A stretch of DNA of 64,000 nucleotides from JAJFUG01 sp964473155. Its GTDB lineage: Bacteria; Gemmatimonadota; Glassbacteria; GWA2-58-10. Each line of letters opens with the position of its first letter. Position 1 is the stretch's first letter. The translations under genes were made by a program, and so were the position numbers. The notes beneath the pieces were generated by a model. It saw only the letters and a program-made list of their open reading frames with translations. It did not search any database and was not told the DNA's origin. Below, piece after piece: positions 45,265-54,460 of the stretch. The stretch lies in the NCBI GenBank assembly GCA_964473155.1, contig CAYYNT010000015.1, positions 1 to 64,000 on the forward strand, read 5' to 3'.

Positions 45265-46314
45265 ATGAGCGCCAGGACCAAGAAGGACTTTCTAAAAGCG
45301 ACTGTCGAGCATATCGACATCACCGCCTTCCCGGATGTCGTGCCACTGGTCGAGGCAATGGGCCGCACCGCATTCCAGGCCCGCAACCTTTCACGCGCCG
45401 CCGGCATCTACGACCGCATGCTGCGCGACCCCGACTGCACGATCATCCTCTGCCTGGCCGGCTCGCTGATCAGCGCGGGCCTGAAAAAGGCGATCCAGAC
45501 CCTGGTGCGCGACCGCATGGTGGACGCCATTGTCTCCACCGGTGCGAATATCGTGGACCAGGACTTTTTCGAGGGGCTGGGGTTCAACCACTATCTGGGC
45601 ACTCCGTTTGTCGATGACTCCGAGTTGCGAGACCTGCATATCGACCGCATCTACGACACGTACATCGACGAAGATGAGCTGCGCGAGTGCGACGAGACAG
45701 TGGGACGGATCGCGGACAGCCTGGATCCGCGGCCTTATTCCTCACGCGAGATCATCGCCGAGATGGGCCGTTTCCTGGAATCCGAGGGCAAGGGCGAGGG
45801 TTCGATAGTGCTGGAAGCTTTCCGCAAGGACGTGCCCATTTTCTGCCCCGCGTTCTCCGACTGCAGCGCCGGGTTCGGGCTGGTCGAGCACCAGTACAAA
45901 CGTCAGGGAGTCAACTGCGTCTCTCTTGATTCGGCCAAGGATTTCCTGGAGCTGACCCGGATCAAGATGGAATCGAAAGAGACCGGACTGCTGATGATCG
46001 GCGGCGGGGTGCCAAAAAATTTCGCTCAGGATATCGTTGTGGCGGCGGATGTGTTGGGCCAGGACGCGCCGATGCACAAATACGCGATCCAGCTCACCGT
46101 GGCCGATGAGCGCGATGGCGCGCTGAGCGGCTCAACGCTTAAAGAAGCCAGCTCCTGGGGCAAGGTTGACACTGTGTTCGAGCAGATGGTCTACGGCGAG
46201 GCCACGGTCACTTTCCCGCTGCTGGCCGGGTACGCCTGGCACAAAAAAGGCTGGGAGTCGCGTGCCGAACGCCGCTGCGCCAGGCTGCTGGACACCGCCG
46301 GTTCGCGCTCCTGA
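45265..46314 (+). CDS. Deoxyhypusine-synthase-like protein
   Basis: A 349-residue NAD-dependent protein of the deoxyhypusine synthase family; start ATG 45265 behind GAGGGA, not the upstream TTG/ATG codons. LAGSLISAGL, ivSTGANIVDQD, CPAFSDCSAGF and GGGVPKNFAQD are family motifs, and K300 in SSWGKV matches the lysine that forms the enzyme intermediate with the spermidine butylamine group. Bacteria lack eIF5A, so bacterial members probably act on other acceptors, for example making homospermidine. It lies inside the glycan gene cluster, 77 bp after the GT4 gene. Confidence 0.9.
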   Translation: MSARTKKDFLKATVEHIDITAFPDVVPLVEAMGRTAFQARNLSRAAGIYDRMLRDPDCTIILCLAGSLISAGLKKAIQTLVRDRMVDAIVSTGANIVDQDFFEGLGFNHYLGTPFVDDSELRDLHIDRIYDTYIDEDELRECDETVGRIADSLDPRPYSSREIIAEMGRFLESEGKGEGSIVLEAFRKDVPIFCPAFSDCSAGFGLVEHQYKRQGVNCVSLDSAKDFLELTRIKMESKETGLLMIGGGVPKNFAQDIVVAADVLGQDAPMHKYAIQLTVADERDGALSGSTLKEASSWGKVDTVFEQMVYGEATVTFPLLAGYAWHKKGWESRAERRCARLLDTAGSRS

Positions 46315-46341
46315 GACCTCAGCTTTAGGCGGGGTGGCTGA

Positions 46342-46791
46342 ATGGACCCGCTTCTAATATTCCTGCGCTTCGCGCGGGCAGGCAAAGCCCCGGCGATGCG
46401 CCGGTTCAGTTACCAACGCAGCCTTGACTGGCGGGAGTTCCGCCGGGCGAGCGCTGGTTTTGTCCCGTGCTCTCCCGAGGACAAGTGGCTGGTTCTTCAC
46501 CGGGGCGGCTGGCTGTCGTTCTATCGTAGCGGTGACAGCCGTCTGGTCTACCGGGTTAGATTTTCAAACCTGGAGGGCGCTTTCCGGGCAACGAGCGCCT
46601 TGGTCAATGCCAGCCCGGAAATGGTTACGCTGCTGCCGGACTCATGCGAGGCCCGTATCCTGGACTGTCTGATCGACCGCCTTCTGCTCGGGCGGCCGGC
46701 AGTTTTTCCCGCACTGCCCGGCGAAAGCCCGGAGCAGAGCCGCCTGACCGAGCGTATCTGGATGGGACGGGCGGCTCAGCGAGAGACATGA
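46342..46791 (+). CDS. Small protein of unknown function
   Basis: A 149-residue basic protein that I do not recognise. It has no signal peptide or clear membrane helix. A mixed alpha/beta composition is suggested by WLVLHRGGWLSFYRSGDSRLVYRV in the middle. ATG 46342 follows GGGGTGGC. It is 27 bp after the deoxyhypusine-synthase-like gene on the same strand and could be its partner. Confidence 0.6.
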   Translation: MDPLLIFLRFARAGKAPAMRRFSYQRSLDWREFRRASAGFVPCSPEDKWLVLHRGGWLSFYRSGDSRLVYRVRFSNLEGAFRATSALVNASPEMVTLLPDSCEARILDCLIDRLLLGRPAVFPALPGESPEQSRLTERIWMGRAAQRET

Positions 46792-46866
46792 TTTAGTGGA
46801 CAAGACAGTTTTCGGTAATCATCGATGGTTTTGAAATCACAATTATCGGAACAATAACAGGATACA

Positions 46867-47997
46867 ATGCAGCAGATACCGTTCAACAAACCCCTGATCG
46901 AGCAGGATGAGATCGATGCGGTGACAAGGGTCCTGCGCGGGGGCCGTCTGGAGGGCAACGCTCCGGTCAGCAAGCGGGTGGAAAAGACTCTCGAATCAAT
47001 GCTGGGCGCGCGGTTTGTGCTGCTGATGACCTCCTGCACCCATGCGCTGGAAAGCGCGGTGCGGGTGCTGGAGCTCGAGCCGGGTGATGAGGTGATCCTG
47101 CCCAGCTTCTCGTTCCCCTCGGCCGCCAACGCTGTCCTTCTGGCCGGCATGAAACCTGTTTTCGCCGAGGTGCGGCCGGACACGCTAAACCTCGACCCGG
47201 ATGACCTTGAAAGGCGGATCACCGGGCGCGCGCGGGCGGTAATTCCGGTGCATTACGCCGGCGTTTCCTGCGACATGGGCCGGATAATGGAGATAGCCAA
47301 ACGCCGGGGCCTGCAAGTGATCGAGGACGCCGCGCAGTGCATTGGCGCGTATTACGGCCAGAATGCTCTGGGCACGATCGGCGATATCGGAGCGATCAGC
47401 TTCCACGCTACAAAGAATGTGGTCGCGGGCGAGGGCGGGGCTTTTATCACAAACGACGAGGAGTTGTTCCGCAAGGCCGACATATTCCGCGAGAAAGGCA
47501 CCAACCGTTCGCGCTTTCTGGCCGGCGAAATAGACAAGTACAGTTGGGTCAGCCCCGGCAGCAGCTTTGTTCTCTCGGACATACTGTCCGCCCTGCTGGA
47601 GGTGCAGCTTGGCAAGCTGAACGATCTGACCGGTCAGCGGGAGCGGGTGGACCGCATATACCGTCAGGGCCTGCGCGATCTGGAAAGTGATGGCCTTTTG
47701 CGAATGGGGGCAATCCCTGATTATTGCCGGCCGAACTGCCACATATTCTTCATCCAGGTCGACCCCGCCCGGCGCGACAGTGTGCTCAGGAGCCTTAAAG
47801 AGGCGGGCATCCAGGCGACCACGCATTTTTATCCCCTGCACCTGTCTGAGATGGGACAGAGGCTGGGCTGGCGCGAGGGGGATTTCCCTGTCACCGAAAC
47901 AGCTTTCCGCAGCCTGATCCGTCTGCCGATCTATCCCGGGCTTTCTGACACTGAGGCCTTGCGGGTCGTGGAAACCCTTCAAAGGATACTGCGTTGA
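46867..47997 (+). CDS. DegT/DnrJ/EryC1/StrS-family sugar aminotransferase (WecE/RffA-like)
   Basis: A 376-residue PLP enzyme. K183 in SFHATKNVVAGEGG forms the Schiff base, and IEDAAQCIGAYY holds the Asp that pairs with the pyridine nitrogen. The opening PFNKPLIEQDEIDAV and the GEGGAFITND loop closely resemble the dTDP-4-amino-4,6-dideoxygalactose transaminase WecE. It would convert an NDP-4-keto-6-deoxyhexose to the amino sugar for surface glycan. Its stop overlaps the GT2 start by 4 bp (TTGA), so translation is probably coupled. Confidence 0.92.
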   Translation: MQQIPFNKPLIEQDEIDAVTRVLRGGRLEGNAPVSKRVEKTLESMLGARFVLLMTSCTHALESAVRVLELEPGDEVILPSFSFPSAANAVLLAGMKPVFAEVRPDTLNLDPDDLERRITGRARAVIPVHYAGVSCDMGRIMEIAKRRGLQVIEDAAQCIGAYYGQNALGTIGDIGAISFHATKNVVAGEGGAFITNDEELFRKADIFREKGTNRSRFLAGEIDKYSWVSPGSSFVLSDILSALLEVQLGKLNDLTGQRERVDRIYRQGLRDLESDGLLRMGAIPDYCRPNCHIFFIQVDPARRDSVLRSLKEAGIQATTHFYPLHLSEMGQRLGWREGDFPVTETAFRSLIRLPIYPGLSDTEALRVVETLQRILR

Positions 47998-48758
47998 GCG
48001 ACTCCCGGCCGCCAATCGATCTGAGCCTGATTATCTGCTGTTACAACGAGGAGGAAATCCTCGATCAGAATTTCCGTCGCGTGGTTGAATTCCTCGACCG
48101 GACCCGCCTGAATTACGAATTGATCATTGTCGAGGATTGCAGCCGTGACAATACGTCAGCCATAATCCGGCGTTTGCTGGAGGAATATGCCGGTTGGCCG
48201 GTCAAAACAATATTCCACCCGCAAAACATGGGGCGGGGGGCGACGGTGCGGGATGGAATCCGGGCGGCGGAGGGACGGGTGGCCGGGTTTATCGATATCG
48301 ACCTTGAAGTCCCTGAATGGTATATTCTTCCCTGTGTCATCCCTATCCTCAACGGAAGCGTCGATATTGTCTCCGGCTTCCGGACCTATAAGCTGCACAT
48401 GAACCTCTGGCTGCTCGGCCGTCATGTCCTGAGCCACGGCTACCGTCAGATAATACGCTCTCTGCTCCGGACCGGCCTGAAAGACACCGAGACAGGCTAT
48501 AAATTTTTCGACCGGGCCAGGATATTGCCTTTGCTCGATCTGGCCACGAACAACCACTGGTTCTGGGACACCGAGATCATGCTGATCTCTGAACATCTTG
48601 GGCTGCGGATCAGTGAGATACCCTGCCTGTTCATCCGCAACCCGGAAAAGACTTCGACAGTCAAGGTGTTCCGGGATTCGGCGGATTACCTTCGCCAGGC
48701 CCTGCGGTTCAGGCAACGGCTGCGCACTATACGGCCAGCCGGTGGAGCGGACAGGTGA
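47994..48758 (+). CDS. Glycosyltransferase family 2 (dolichol/undecaprenyl-P-mannose-synthase-like)
   Basis: A 254-residue GT-A enzyme starting with TTG in the overlap with the aminotransferase. SLIICCYNEEEIL is the N-terminal nucleotide motif, VEDCSRDNT the second Asp motif, FIDIDLEVP the DxD-like metal site and DTETGYKFF the acceptor-side motif. It lacks C-terminal membrane helices. Likely transfers a sugar to a lipid carrier or glycan. It overlaps the next gene by 4 bp (GTGA). Confidence 0.9.
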   Translation: MSDSRPPIDLSLIICCYNEEEILDQNFRRVVEFLDRTRLNYELIIVEDCSRDNTSAIIRRLLEEYAGWPVKTIFHPQNMGRGATVRDGIRAAEGRVAGFIDIDLEVPEWYILPCVIPILNGSVDIVSGFRTYKLHMNLWLLGRHVLSHGYRQIIRSLLRTGLKDTETGYKFFDRARILPLLDLATNNHWFWDTEIMLISEHLGLRISEIPCLFIRNPEKTSTVKVFRDSADYLRQALRFRQRLRTIRPAGGADR

Positions 48759-49336
48759 GAGGCTTTGTCTACTGGCATCCACTGATCTACCGGGCGGCGA
48801 TGAAAGCCGTCTACGGCGGCTGTTTCGAGAAGCGGTATGCTCTGATCGCAGCCGAGATTCCGGATGGAGCGCAGGTGGACGATTTCTGCTGCGGGGATGC
48901 CAGTCTGTATTTCGACTATCTGCGCCGGCGCAGTATCCGCTACCGCGGTTTCGACCTCAACCCGGTTTTCGTGCGTTGGCTCAGGCGCAGGGGAGTCGAG
49001 GCCTGTGTCTTCGACCTGGAGACCGATCCAGTTCCCTCCGGCCAGATACTCGTCCTGCAGGCCTCGCTTTATCAGTTCATACCCGGCCAGCGCAAGATTC
49101 TGGATAAACTGTTCTCATCCGGGCATGAAAGAATAATAATAGCCGAGCCGGTGTCCAATCTGAGCCAGAGCCACAGCCGCCTTTTGCGGGGCCTGGCGCG
49201 TCTGGCGACAGCCACGGACAAGGGCGCCCGCCCGGATCGTTTCGAGCGGGAGCAGTTGCTCGATCTGTTCAGGCAATATTCAGTCAGCCGGGTGATCGAT
49301 GCGGACCGTGAGCTGATCGGGATTTTCGAGCGTTGA
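48755..49336 (+). CDS. SAM-dependent methyltransferase
   Basis: A 193-residue class I methyltransferase beginning at GTG 48755. VDDFCCGDASLYFDYL near residue 40 is the SAM-binding motif with Cys-Cys in place of the more usual small residues, and YRGFDLNPVFVRWL provides the acidic end of strand 2. Its place in an overlapping run with a GT2 and aminotransferase suggests it methylates a sugar of the same glycan. Target unknown. Confidence 0.75.
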   Translation: MRGFVYWHPLIYRAAMKAVYGGCFEKRYALIAAEIPDGAQVDDFCCGDASLYFDYLRRRSIRYRGFDLNPVFVRWLRRRGVEACVFDLETDPVPSGQILVLQASLYQFIPGQRKILDKLFSSGHERIIIAEPVSNLSQSHSRLLRGLARLATATDKGARPDRFEREQLLDLFRQYSVSRVIDADRELIGIFER

Positions 49337-49415
49337 ACCATGCACTCCTCTGGAGCATTAAGGCCAGTCTTGCCAGGCAGGGACCCAAAGCCGCGCCGGA
49401 AGGGACAGGACAGCA

Positions 49416-50984
49416 ATGGACCGGAAACAGCGCTTCCTTCTGATCGGTATTTTGGCCCTGGGGCTTTTCCTCCGGATCGGCCTGATGCCGTTGACCTTCC
49501 ATCACGACATGGTTTTTCTGGGTTACTCGGCCGGTCATCTGGCTCACGGCGAGACAGAGGTTTTTTCCAGCTACTGGCAGAAATACAATCCGTTTCCCGG
49601 CAGCACCGCCACCTATCCACCTCTGTTTTTCATCACCACCGCCGCTTTTCGAGTCCTTGAAAACCACTTTTCGCCCGAGCTGGACAACTGGCTGGAGAAA
49701 TGCTGGATCAAGTATCGGGCGGACAACGGCGGGCAAGCCGGGAACGCCGTGGCGCGTTCCTATTTTGATTCCCCGGGCGAGGACCTTCTTTTCCGCAACC
49801 TGTTCCTGCTGAAAAGCCATTTCCTTCTGTTCGACGCTTTGATCGCGGCATTGCTGTTTCTCCTGATCAGCGATCCTAAAAAGCGCCTGGCGGCCCTGGG
49901 ACTATGGGCTTTCAATCCGTTCGCACTAATCACCGCCTATTCGCACGGCCAGCATGACCTGATAATCACCTCCCTGCTTACAGCGGCCCTGTTCCTGGCC
50001 TGGAGAGGCCGTCCCGGCCCCGCTCTTTCGGCGCTTTGCCTGGGTTTCATGATCAAAATCCTTCCGATCATGTTCATCCCGCCCCTGGCGCTTTATTTCA
50101 GCCGAGGCAGTTTCAAAAGGCTGCTGCATCTTTCGCTCTGGGCGATCGCGCCGCTGTTGATCGTGATCGGTCCGTTGTATGCTGTCGCCGGGCCGGAGAT
50201 ATTCAAATTCTTCTTCCACCCTGAGGCCACCGGACGTATCATGGACACCGGTACGCCGCACCTTGTTCAGAAAGCGATCCTTCTGGCGGGTTATCTGGCC
50301 CTTCTTTTCTGGTCGCTGCGGAAAGGACGGGAGAATGCTTGTGAGCAGACATCTTTCAGGGACATGCTGGCGCTGTTCAGTTCGGTATTGCTGCTGTTCT
50401 GCCTGGGGATGGGACTGGAGTTGCGGTATTTTGTCTGGATTACTCCTCTTCTGATCCTTCTGGCGCTGGAGGACCATACGGCGGCATGGCTGGCCGGCCT
50501 CCTGGCCCTGTCGTTTTTCCTGCTGCGGTACCCTCCCTACGCTCCGCTGCAGGGCCGTCTTTTCGCACCGCTCTATCCGGAGTTTTTCAACTCGCTGCCC
50601 ACCTGGGATTCTTTTCTGCGCCAGGTGATCACTCCGAACGATCTGTACCGCTTATGCTACCGGGTCTTCCTTATCTCCGTGGCCGGAGCGCTGTTCCTGG
50701 TCTGGCGTCCGGAGTCCACTCTTCCAGTCCGCGCCGCATCCTGGCTGAGAAAACTGAGCGCAGGAGTCTTAATTCTGTTGGGCGGTTCGGTCGCCATTCT
50801 TACCGCCGCCGGGGTTTCAAGACATCCCGGCCACCAGTGGGCCGGAGGCCCGGTCATTGAAACTGTCCGGGCGCGGCTGGCCACCGATCCGCATTTCCTC
50901 TGGTTCATCCTGGCGGTCCTTGGCCTCCTGCTGGCGACAGCCATTATCAGCTTAACTCTTGGCCTGGCGGCCTCGCGGCGCTGA
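49416..50984 (+). CDS. GT-C type polytopic membrane glycosyltransferase
   Basis: A 522-residue membrane protein with about ten to twelve helices. After the first helix, FHHDMVFLGY has an acidic residue in the position of the catalytic Asp of GT-C enzymes, and YPPLFFITTAAF matches the family loop. AYSHGQHDLI and MGLELRYFVW are additional conserved-looking loops. Such enzymes use polyprenyl-phosphate sugars on the outer face of the inner membrane; the neighbouring GT2 could make that donor. Start ATG 49416 follows AAGGGACAGGA. Confidence 0.8.
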   Translation: MDRKQRFLLIGILALGLFLRIGLMPLTFHHDMVFLGYSAGHLAHGETEVFSSYWQKYNPFPGSTATYPPLFFITTAAFRVLENHFSPELDNWLEKCWIKYRADNGGQAGNAVARSYFDSPGEDLLFRNLFLLKSHFLLFDALIAALLFLLISDPKKRLAALGLWAFNPFALITAYSHGQHDLIITSLLTAALFLAWRGRPGPALSALCLGFMIKILPIMFIPPLALYFSRGSFKRLLHLSLWAIAPLLIVIGPLYAVAGPEIFKFFFHPEATGRIMDTGTPHLVQKAILLAGYLALLFWSLRKGRENACEQTSFRDMLALFSSVLLLFCLGMGLELRYFVWITPLLILLALEDHTAAWLAGLLALSFFLLRYPPYAPLQGRLFAPLYPEFFNSLPTWDSFLRQVITPNDLYRLCYRVFLISVAGALFLVWRPESTLPVRAASWLRKLSAGVLILLGGSVAILTAAGVSRHPGHQWAGGPVIETVRARLATDPHFLWFILAVLGLLLATAIISLTLGLAASRR

Positions 50985-50989
50985 ACAAA

Positions 50990-51463
50990 TCATGAAAGAA
51001 ACGGCGCCAGACAGTCGCAGACCGTCTCCAAGAACTGCCTGTCGGCCGAGGTGAACGGCGCCAGGGTGTGCGAGTCTATGTCCAGTTCTCCCAGCACCCG
51101 GCCCTCCCGCAGGATCGGGACTACTATCTCGGAGCGCACTTTCAGGCTGCACGAGAGATAGTTGCTCTCCTTTGAGACATCCTGCGCCACGAACGTCTCG
51201 CCTGTCCGGGCGGCCTGGCCGCAGATCCCTCGTCCAAACGGTATCCGCGCGTGCTCTGTAGGTTCGCCATCGTATGGACCGAGAATCAGCCAGCCGGGGC
51301 TTTCCACCAGGTACACCCCCACCCAGTCGTAGTGGCGCACCCGGCCGCGCAGCAGGCGGCAGATATACTCCAGACGGTCCCTCACAGGCCGGGACTGTTT
51401 CAGGATGCTCTCCACCCTTGCCAGAAGCGCCCTGAAATCCGGTTCCACGCTGCCTTGTCTCAA
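50990..51463 (-). CDS. GAF-domain protein, free methionine-R-sulfoxide reductase-like
   Basis: A 157-residue GAF protein. I choose TTG 51463, seven bases behind AGGAGG; longer readings to 51604 have no ribosome site. DWVGVYLV, LGPYDGEP, RIPFGRGICG, RSEIVVPI and GELDIDSH match the fRMsr (YebR) family, which reduces free methionine-R-sulfoxide. Catalytic C105 and resolving C81 are spaced 24 residues apart as in characterised enzymes, but the third cysteine is His (H71), so disulfide relay may differ. It converges with the GT-C gene, 5 bp apart. Confidence 0.85.
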   Translation of the reverse strand: MRQGSVEPDFRALLARVESILKQSRPVRDRLEYICRLLRGRVRHYDWVGVYLVESPGWLILGPYDGEPTEHARIPFGRGICGQAARTGETFVAQDVSKESNYLSCSLKVRSEIVVPILREGRVLGELDIDSHTLAPFTSADRQFLETVCDCLAPFLS

Positions 51464-51824
51464 GGTCTTTCCTCCTGTTTTTCCTTTAATCCGCGGAAGA
51501 AAGGATGTATAATACTGCATCTGGCCCGCGGGCTGTTTGACAAAGGCTCGATAAATACCCCGCGGCTCCTGCAATTTGCTAACCATCAGGGAACAGTGCA
51601 ACATTTAAAGGTAAGCTGATTTATTGGGTTAAATCCCCCTCAGTTCCCCCTTTCCAAGGGAGGATGAAAAGCCAGCTACTGCCGTTCAACTGCAAGCGCT
51701 TGGCAGTAGAGAAGTTAGTCTCCCTGGAAAATGGGGAAACAGGGGGTTGTGTTTTTTAAATTATTTTTCAACACGCCTTTAAAGGCGCCATTTTAAATCC
51801 TGCTCGAAAGGAGCGGATCGACGC
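51464..51824. other. Intergenic region with the MITE-like element
   Basis: 361 bp between the divergent GAF and GH116 genes. The first 140 bp must hold the GAF-gene promoter. The rest is taken by the MITE-like repeat at 51604-51783, after which GAAAGGAG provides the ribosome site of the GH116 gene. Nothing else is seen. Confidence 0.6.
51604..51783 (+). repeat. MITE-like dispersed repeat, copy 2
   Basis: A 180-bp relative of the element at 38269. TTTAAAGG at the left and CCTTTAAA at the right are inverted ends. It keeps TGATTTATTGG, AAATCCCCCTCAG, a CCCCCTTTCCAAGGGAGG hairpin and TGTGTTTT-x-TTTTTCAAC. CTACTGCC/GGCAGTAG forms an additional perfect internal stem. No ORF inside. Confidence 0.7.
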
Positions 51825-54413
51825 ATGAAGCGGAGAAATTTCGTCAAGGGAGCGATGGCTGGAGCCGCAGCCACGGCGGCGGTTTCGCTGCCTGCCGGGA
51901 TCGGATGCTCGAAGACGCCCTCGGCCGCATCGGTTAAATCCGGTCCTGCCGGCGGGAGCCGTAAGTTCAATAGTGCATACGAGGGTGAGCGCCTGAGCCG
52001 TGTGGCTTTTCCTCTGGGGGGCCTCGGCGCGGGGATGGTCTGCCTGGAGGGTACGGGAGCTCTGTCTCACGTTTCGCTGCGCAACCGGCCGGAAATATTC
52101 AACGAGCCGCTGATGTTCGCCGCCGTATGCGTAAAAGGGGATAAAAACACGGCCCGCGTTCTGGAGGGGCCGGTGCCGGGCTGGAAAGCTTTCGGCAACC
52201 GCGACACCGGCGCGGGCGCACGTGGCCAAAGCTTCGGTCTGCCGCGTTTCAGGTCGGCGGTCTTCGAGACACGCTTCCCTTTCGCCACAATCAATTTGAA
52301 AGACAACAAACTGCCGCTGGAAGTTGCGCTTACCGGCTGGAGTCCGTTCATTCCCAACGACCCGGACAGTTCCAGCCTGCCGGTGGCCGCCCTGGAATAC
52401 AATTTCCGCAACACCTCGAAAAGTACGGTCGAGGCGGTATTCTCGTATAATGCGCGCAATTTCATGGCCCTGGACAGAGAAAACAATTCAGTACGCTCGA
52501 CGCCAGGCGGTTTCATGCTCTACCAGCCGCCGATTGCGGACAAGCCAGGCTCCGAGGGCGCGTTCCTGGCCATGCTTGATGAGCCGGACGTGAAGACCGA
52601 CTGCCGTTGGTTCCGCGGCGGCTGGTTCGATTCGCTGACCATGGCCTGGAAGAATGTGGAACAAGGCGCTGTGGTGCAGAACCCGCCGTATGACTCCGGC
52701 AAGCCCAGTCAGGGAGGCAGCCTCTACCTGCCGTTCAGCCTGGCCGCCGGCGAAAGCCGCACGATCCGGCTGCTTCTGTGCTGGTACGTGCCCGAGTCCA
52801 CCCTGCGTGAGGGCGGCGACCCGGATTGCTGCTCGGACAAGACCGGCGACCACTCCTGTTGCGACCCCACCGTGCCGGAGAAGAACTACAAGCCCTGGTA
52901 CAGCGGGCAGTTCGCCAATGCCGGGAATCTGGCCGCTTTCTGGACGAAAAACGTGTCCTCCCTGCGCGATAAATCGGAGAAATTCAGCCGCGCGTTCTAC
53001 GACACCACCCTGCCGCCCGAGGTGGTGGAGGCGGTGGCGGCCAACCTGACCATACTGAAAAGCCCCACAGTCCTGCGCCAGACCGATGGCCGCATGTGGG
53101 CCTGGGAGGGTTGTGGGGACGATGAGGGCTGCTGCCAGGGAAGCTGCACGCATGTCTGGAACTACGCCCAGGCCGTGCCGCACCTGTTCCCATCGCTGGA
53201 GCGCAGCCTGCGCCTGACCGAGTTCAAGGTGGATCAGGATGAGTCCGGTCACCAGGCTTTCCGCGCCGCCCTGCCTGTCCGTCCCCTGGTGCACGATTTC
53301 TACGCCGCCAGCGACGGCCAACTCGGCGGGATCATGAAAGTCTACCGCGAGTGGCGGATCAGCGGCGACAACGCCTGGCTCGCCTCGTTCTGGCCCCTTG
53401 TGCGGCGCTCCCTGGACTACTGCATCGAAACCTGGGACCCCCGCAGACACGGCGTGCTGGAGGAGCCGCACCACAACACCTACGATATCGAGTTCTGGGG
53501 GCCGGAGCCGATGTGCTCCAGTTTCTACCTGGGTGCGCTGCATGCCGCGGCCCTGATGGGCGAGGCCCTGGGGGATGATATAGCAGTATACCGCGAGTTA
53601 TACGAAAAAGGCCGCGCGGTGGTCGAGAAAGACCTGTACGATGGGGAATATTTCTTCCAGAAAATCCAGTGGGAGGGCCTGCGCGCCGGGAATCCGGTGA
53701 TTGCATCCAAAAACAGCGCCTGGGGCGAATACTCACCCGAGGCGCAGGAACTGCTGGAGAAAGAAGGCCCCAAATACCAGTACGGAACCGGCTGCCTGAG
53801 CGATGGAGTCCTGGGGGCCTGGATAGCAGCGGTCTGCGGCGTGGGTGATATCCTCGACCCTCAGAAAGTGTCCAGCCACCTGACCGCTGTCCATCGCTAC
53901 AATTTCCGCGCCGACCTTTCCGAACACGCCAATCCCCAGCGGCCATCGTATGCCCTTGGCGCTGAGGGCGGACTTTTGCTCTGCTCCTGGCCCAAGGGCG
54001 GGAGCCTCTCACTGCCGTTTGTCTATTCCAACGAGGTCTGGACCGGAATAGAGTACCAGGTGGCCAGCCACCTGATGATCACCGGACAGGTGGAGGCGGG
54101 CCTCGAGATCGTGCGCGCCTGCAGGATGCGCTACGATGGCCGTGTGCGCAACCCGTTCAACGAGTATGAGTGCGGCCACTGGTACGCCCGCGCCATGAGC
54201 AGCTACGGCCTGATCCAGGGCCTGACCGGCGTGCGCTACGACGCCGTGGAGAAGGCCCTGCACGTCAAGCCCTCGATCCGCGGCGATTTCCGCAGCTTCC
54301 TGTGCACGGCCACGGGTTATGGAACAGCCGGGGTCAAGGCGGGTAAGCCTTTCCTGGAGGTGCTGGAGGGGGAGATACCTGTCTCCCGCACCGAATACAC
54401 CCCGGCGGTCTGA
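51825..54413 (+). CDS. GH116-family beta-glucosidase/glucosylceramidase-like protein (GBA2 type)
   Basis: An 862-residue enzyme with a Tat-like signal (RRNFVKGAMAGAA). The N-terminal GBA2-type domain has RVAFPLGGLGAGMVCLEGTGAL near residues 60-80. The C-terminal DUF608 alpha/alpha-barrel has GCCQGSCTHVWNYAQAVPHLFP, and NTYDIEFWGPEPMCSSFYLGAL, whose Asp is in the place of the GH116 acid/base. SALP-like KGGSLSLPFVYSNEVWTGIEYQ follows. Family members cleave beta-glucosides or glucosylceramide. A Cys-rich insert near residue 330 (CCSDKTGDHSCCD) is unusual and could be a metal loop or disulfide-rich surface turn. Confidence 0.88.
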   Translation: MKRRNFVKGAMAGAAATAAVSLPAGIGCSKTPSAASVKSGPAGGSRKFNSAYEGERLSRVAFPLGGLGAGMVCLEGTGALSHVSLRNRPEIFNEPLMFAAVCVKGDKNTARVLEGPVPGWKAFGNRDTGAGARGQSFGLPRFRSAVFETRFPFATINLKDNKLPLEVALTGWSPFIPNDPDSSSLPVAALEYNFRNTSKSTVEAVFSYNARNFMALDRENNSVRSTPGGFMLYQPPIADKPGSEGAFLAMLDEPDVKTDCRWFRGGWFDSLTMAWKNVEQGAVVQNPPYDSGKPSQGGSLYLPFSLAAGESRTIRLLLCWYVPESTLREGGDPDCCSDKTGDHSCCDPTVPEKNYKPWYSGQFANAGNLAAFWTKNVSSLRDKSEKFSRAFYDTTLPPEVVEAVAANLTILKSPTVLRQTDGRMWAWEGCGDDEGCCQGSCTHVWNYAQAVPHLFPSLERSLRLTEFKVDQDESGHQAFRAALPVRPLVHDFYAASDGQLGGIMKVYREWRISGDNAWLASFWPLVRRSLDYCIETWDPRRHGVLEEPHHNTYDIEFWGPEPMCSSFYLGALHAAALMGEALGDDIAVYRELYEKGRAVVEKDLYDGEYFFQKIQWEGLRAGNPVIASKNSAWGEYSPEAQELLEKEGPKYQYGTGCLSDGVLGAWIAAVCGVGDILDPQKVSSHLTAVHRYNFRADLSEHANPQRPSYALGAEGGLLLCSWPKGGSLSLPFVYSNEVWTGIEYQVASHLMITGQVEAGLEIVRACRMRYDGRVRNPFNEYECGHWYARAMSSYGLIQGLTGVRYDAVEKALHVKPSIRGDFRSFLCTATGYGTAGVKAGKPFLEVLEGEIPVSRTEYTPAV

Positions 54414-54460
54414 TTTATATCAAGTAAAGTGCGGTTTTCTTTTTCAGGCAGGGAGGGATG

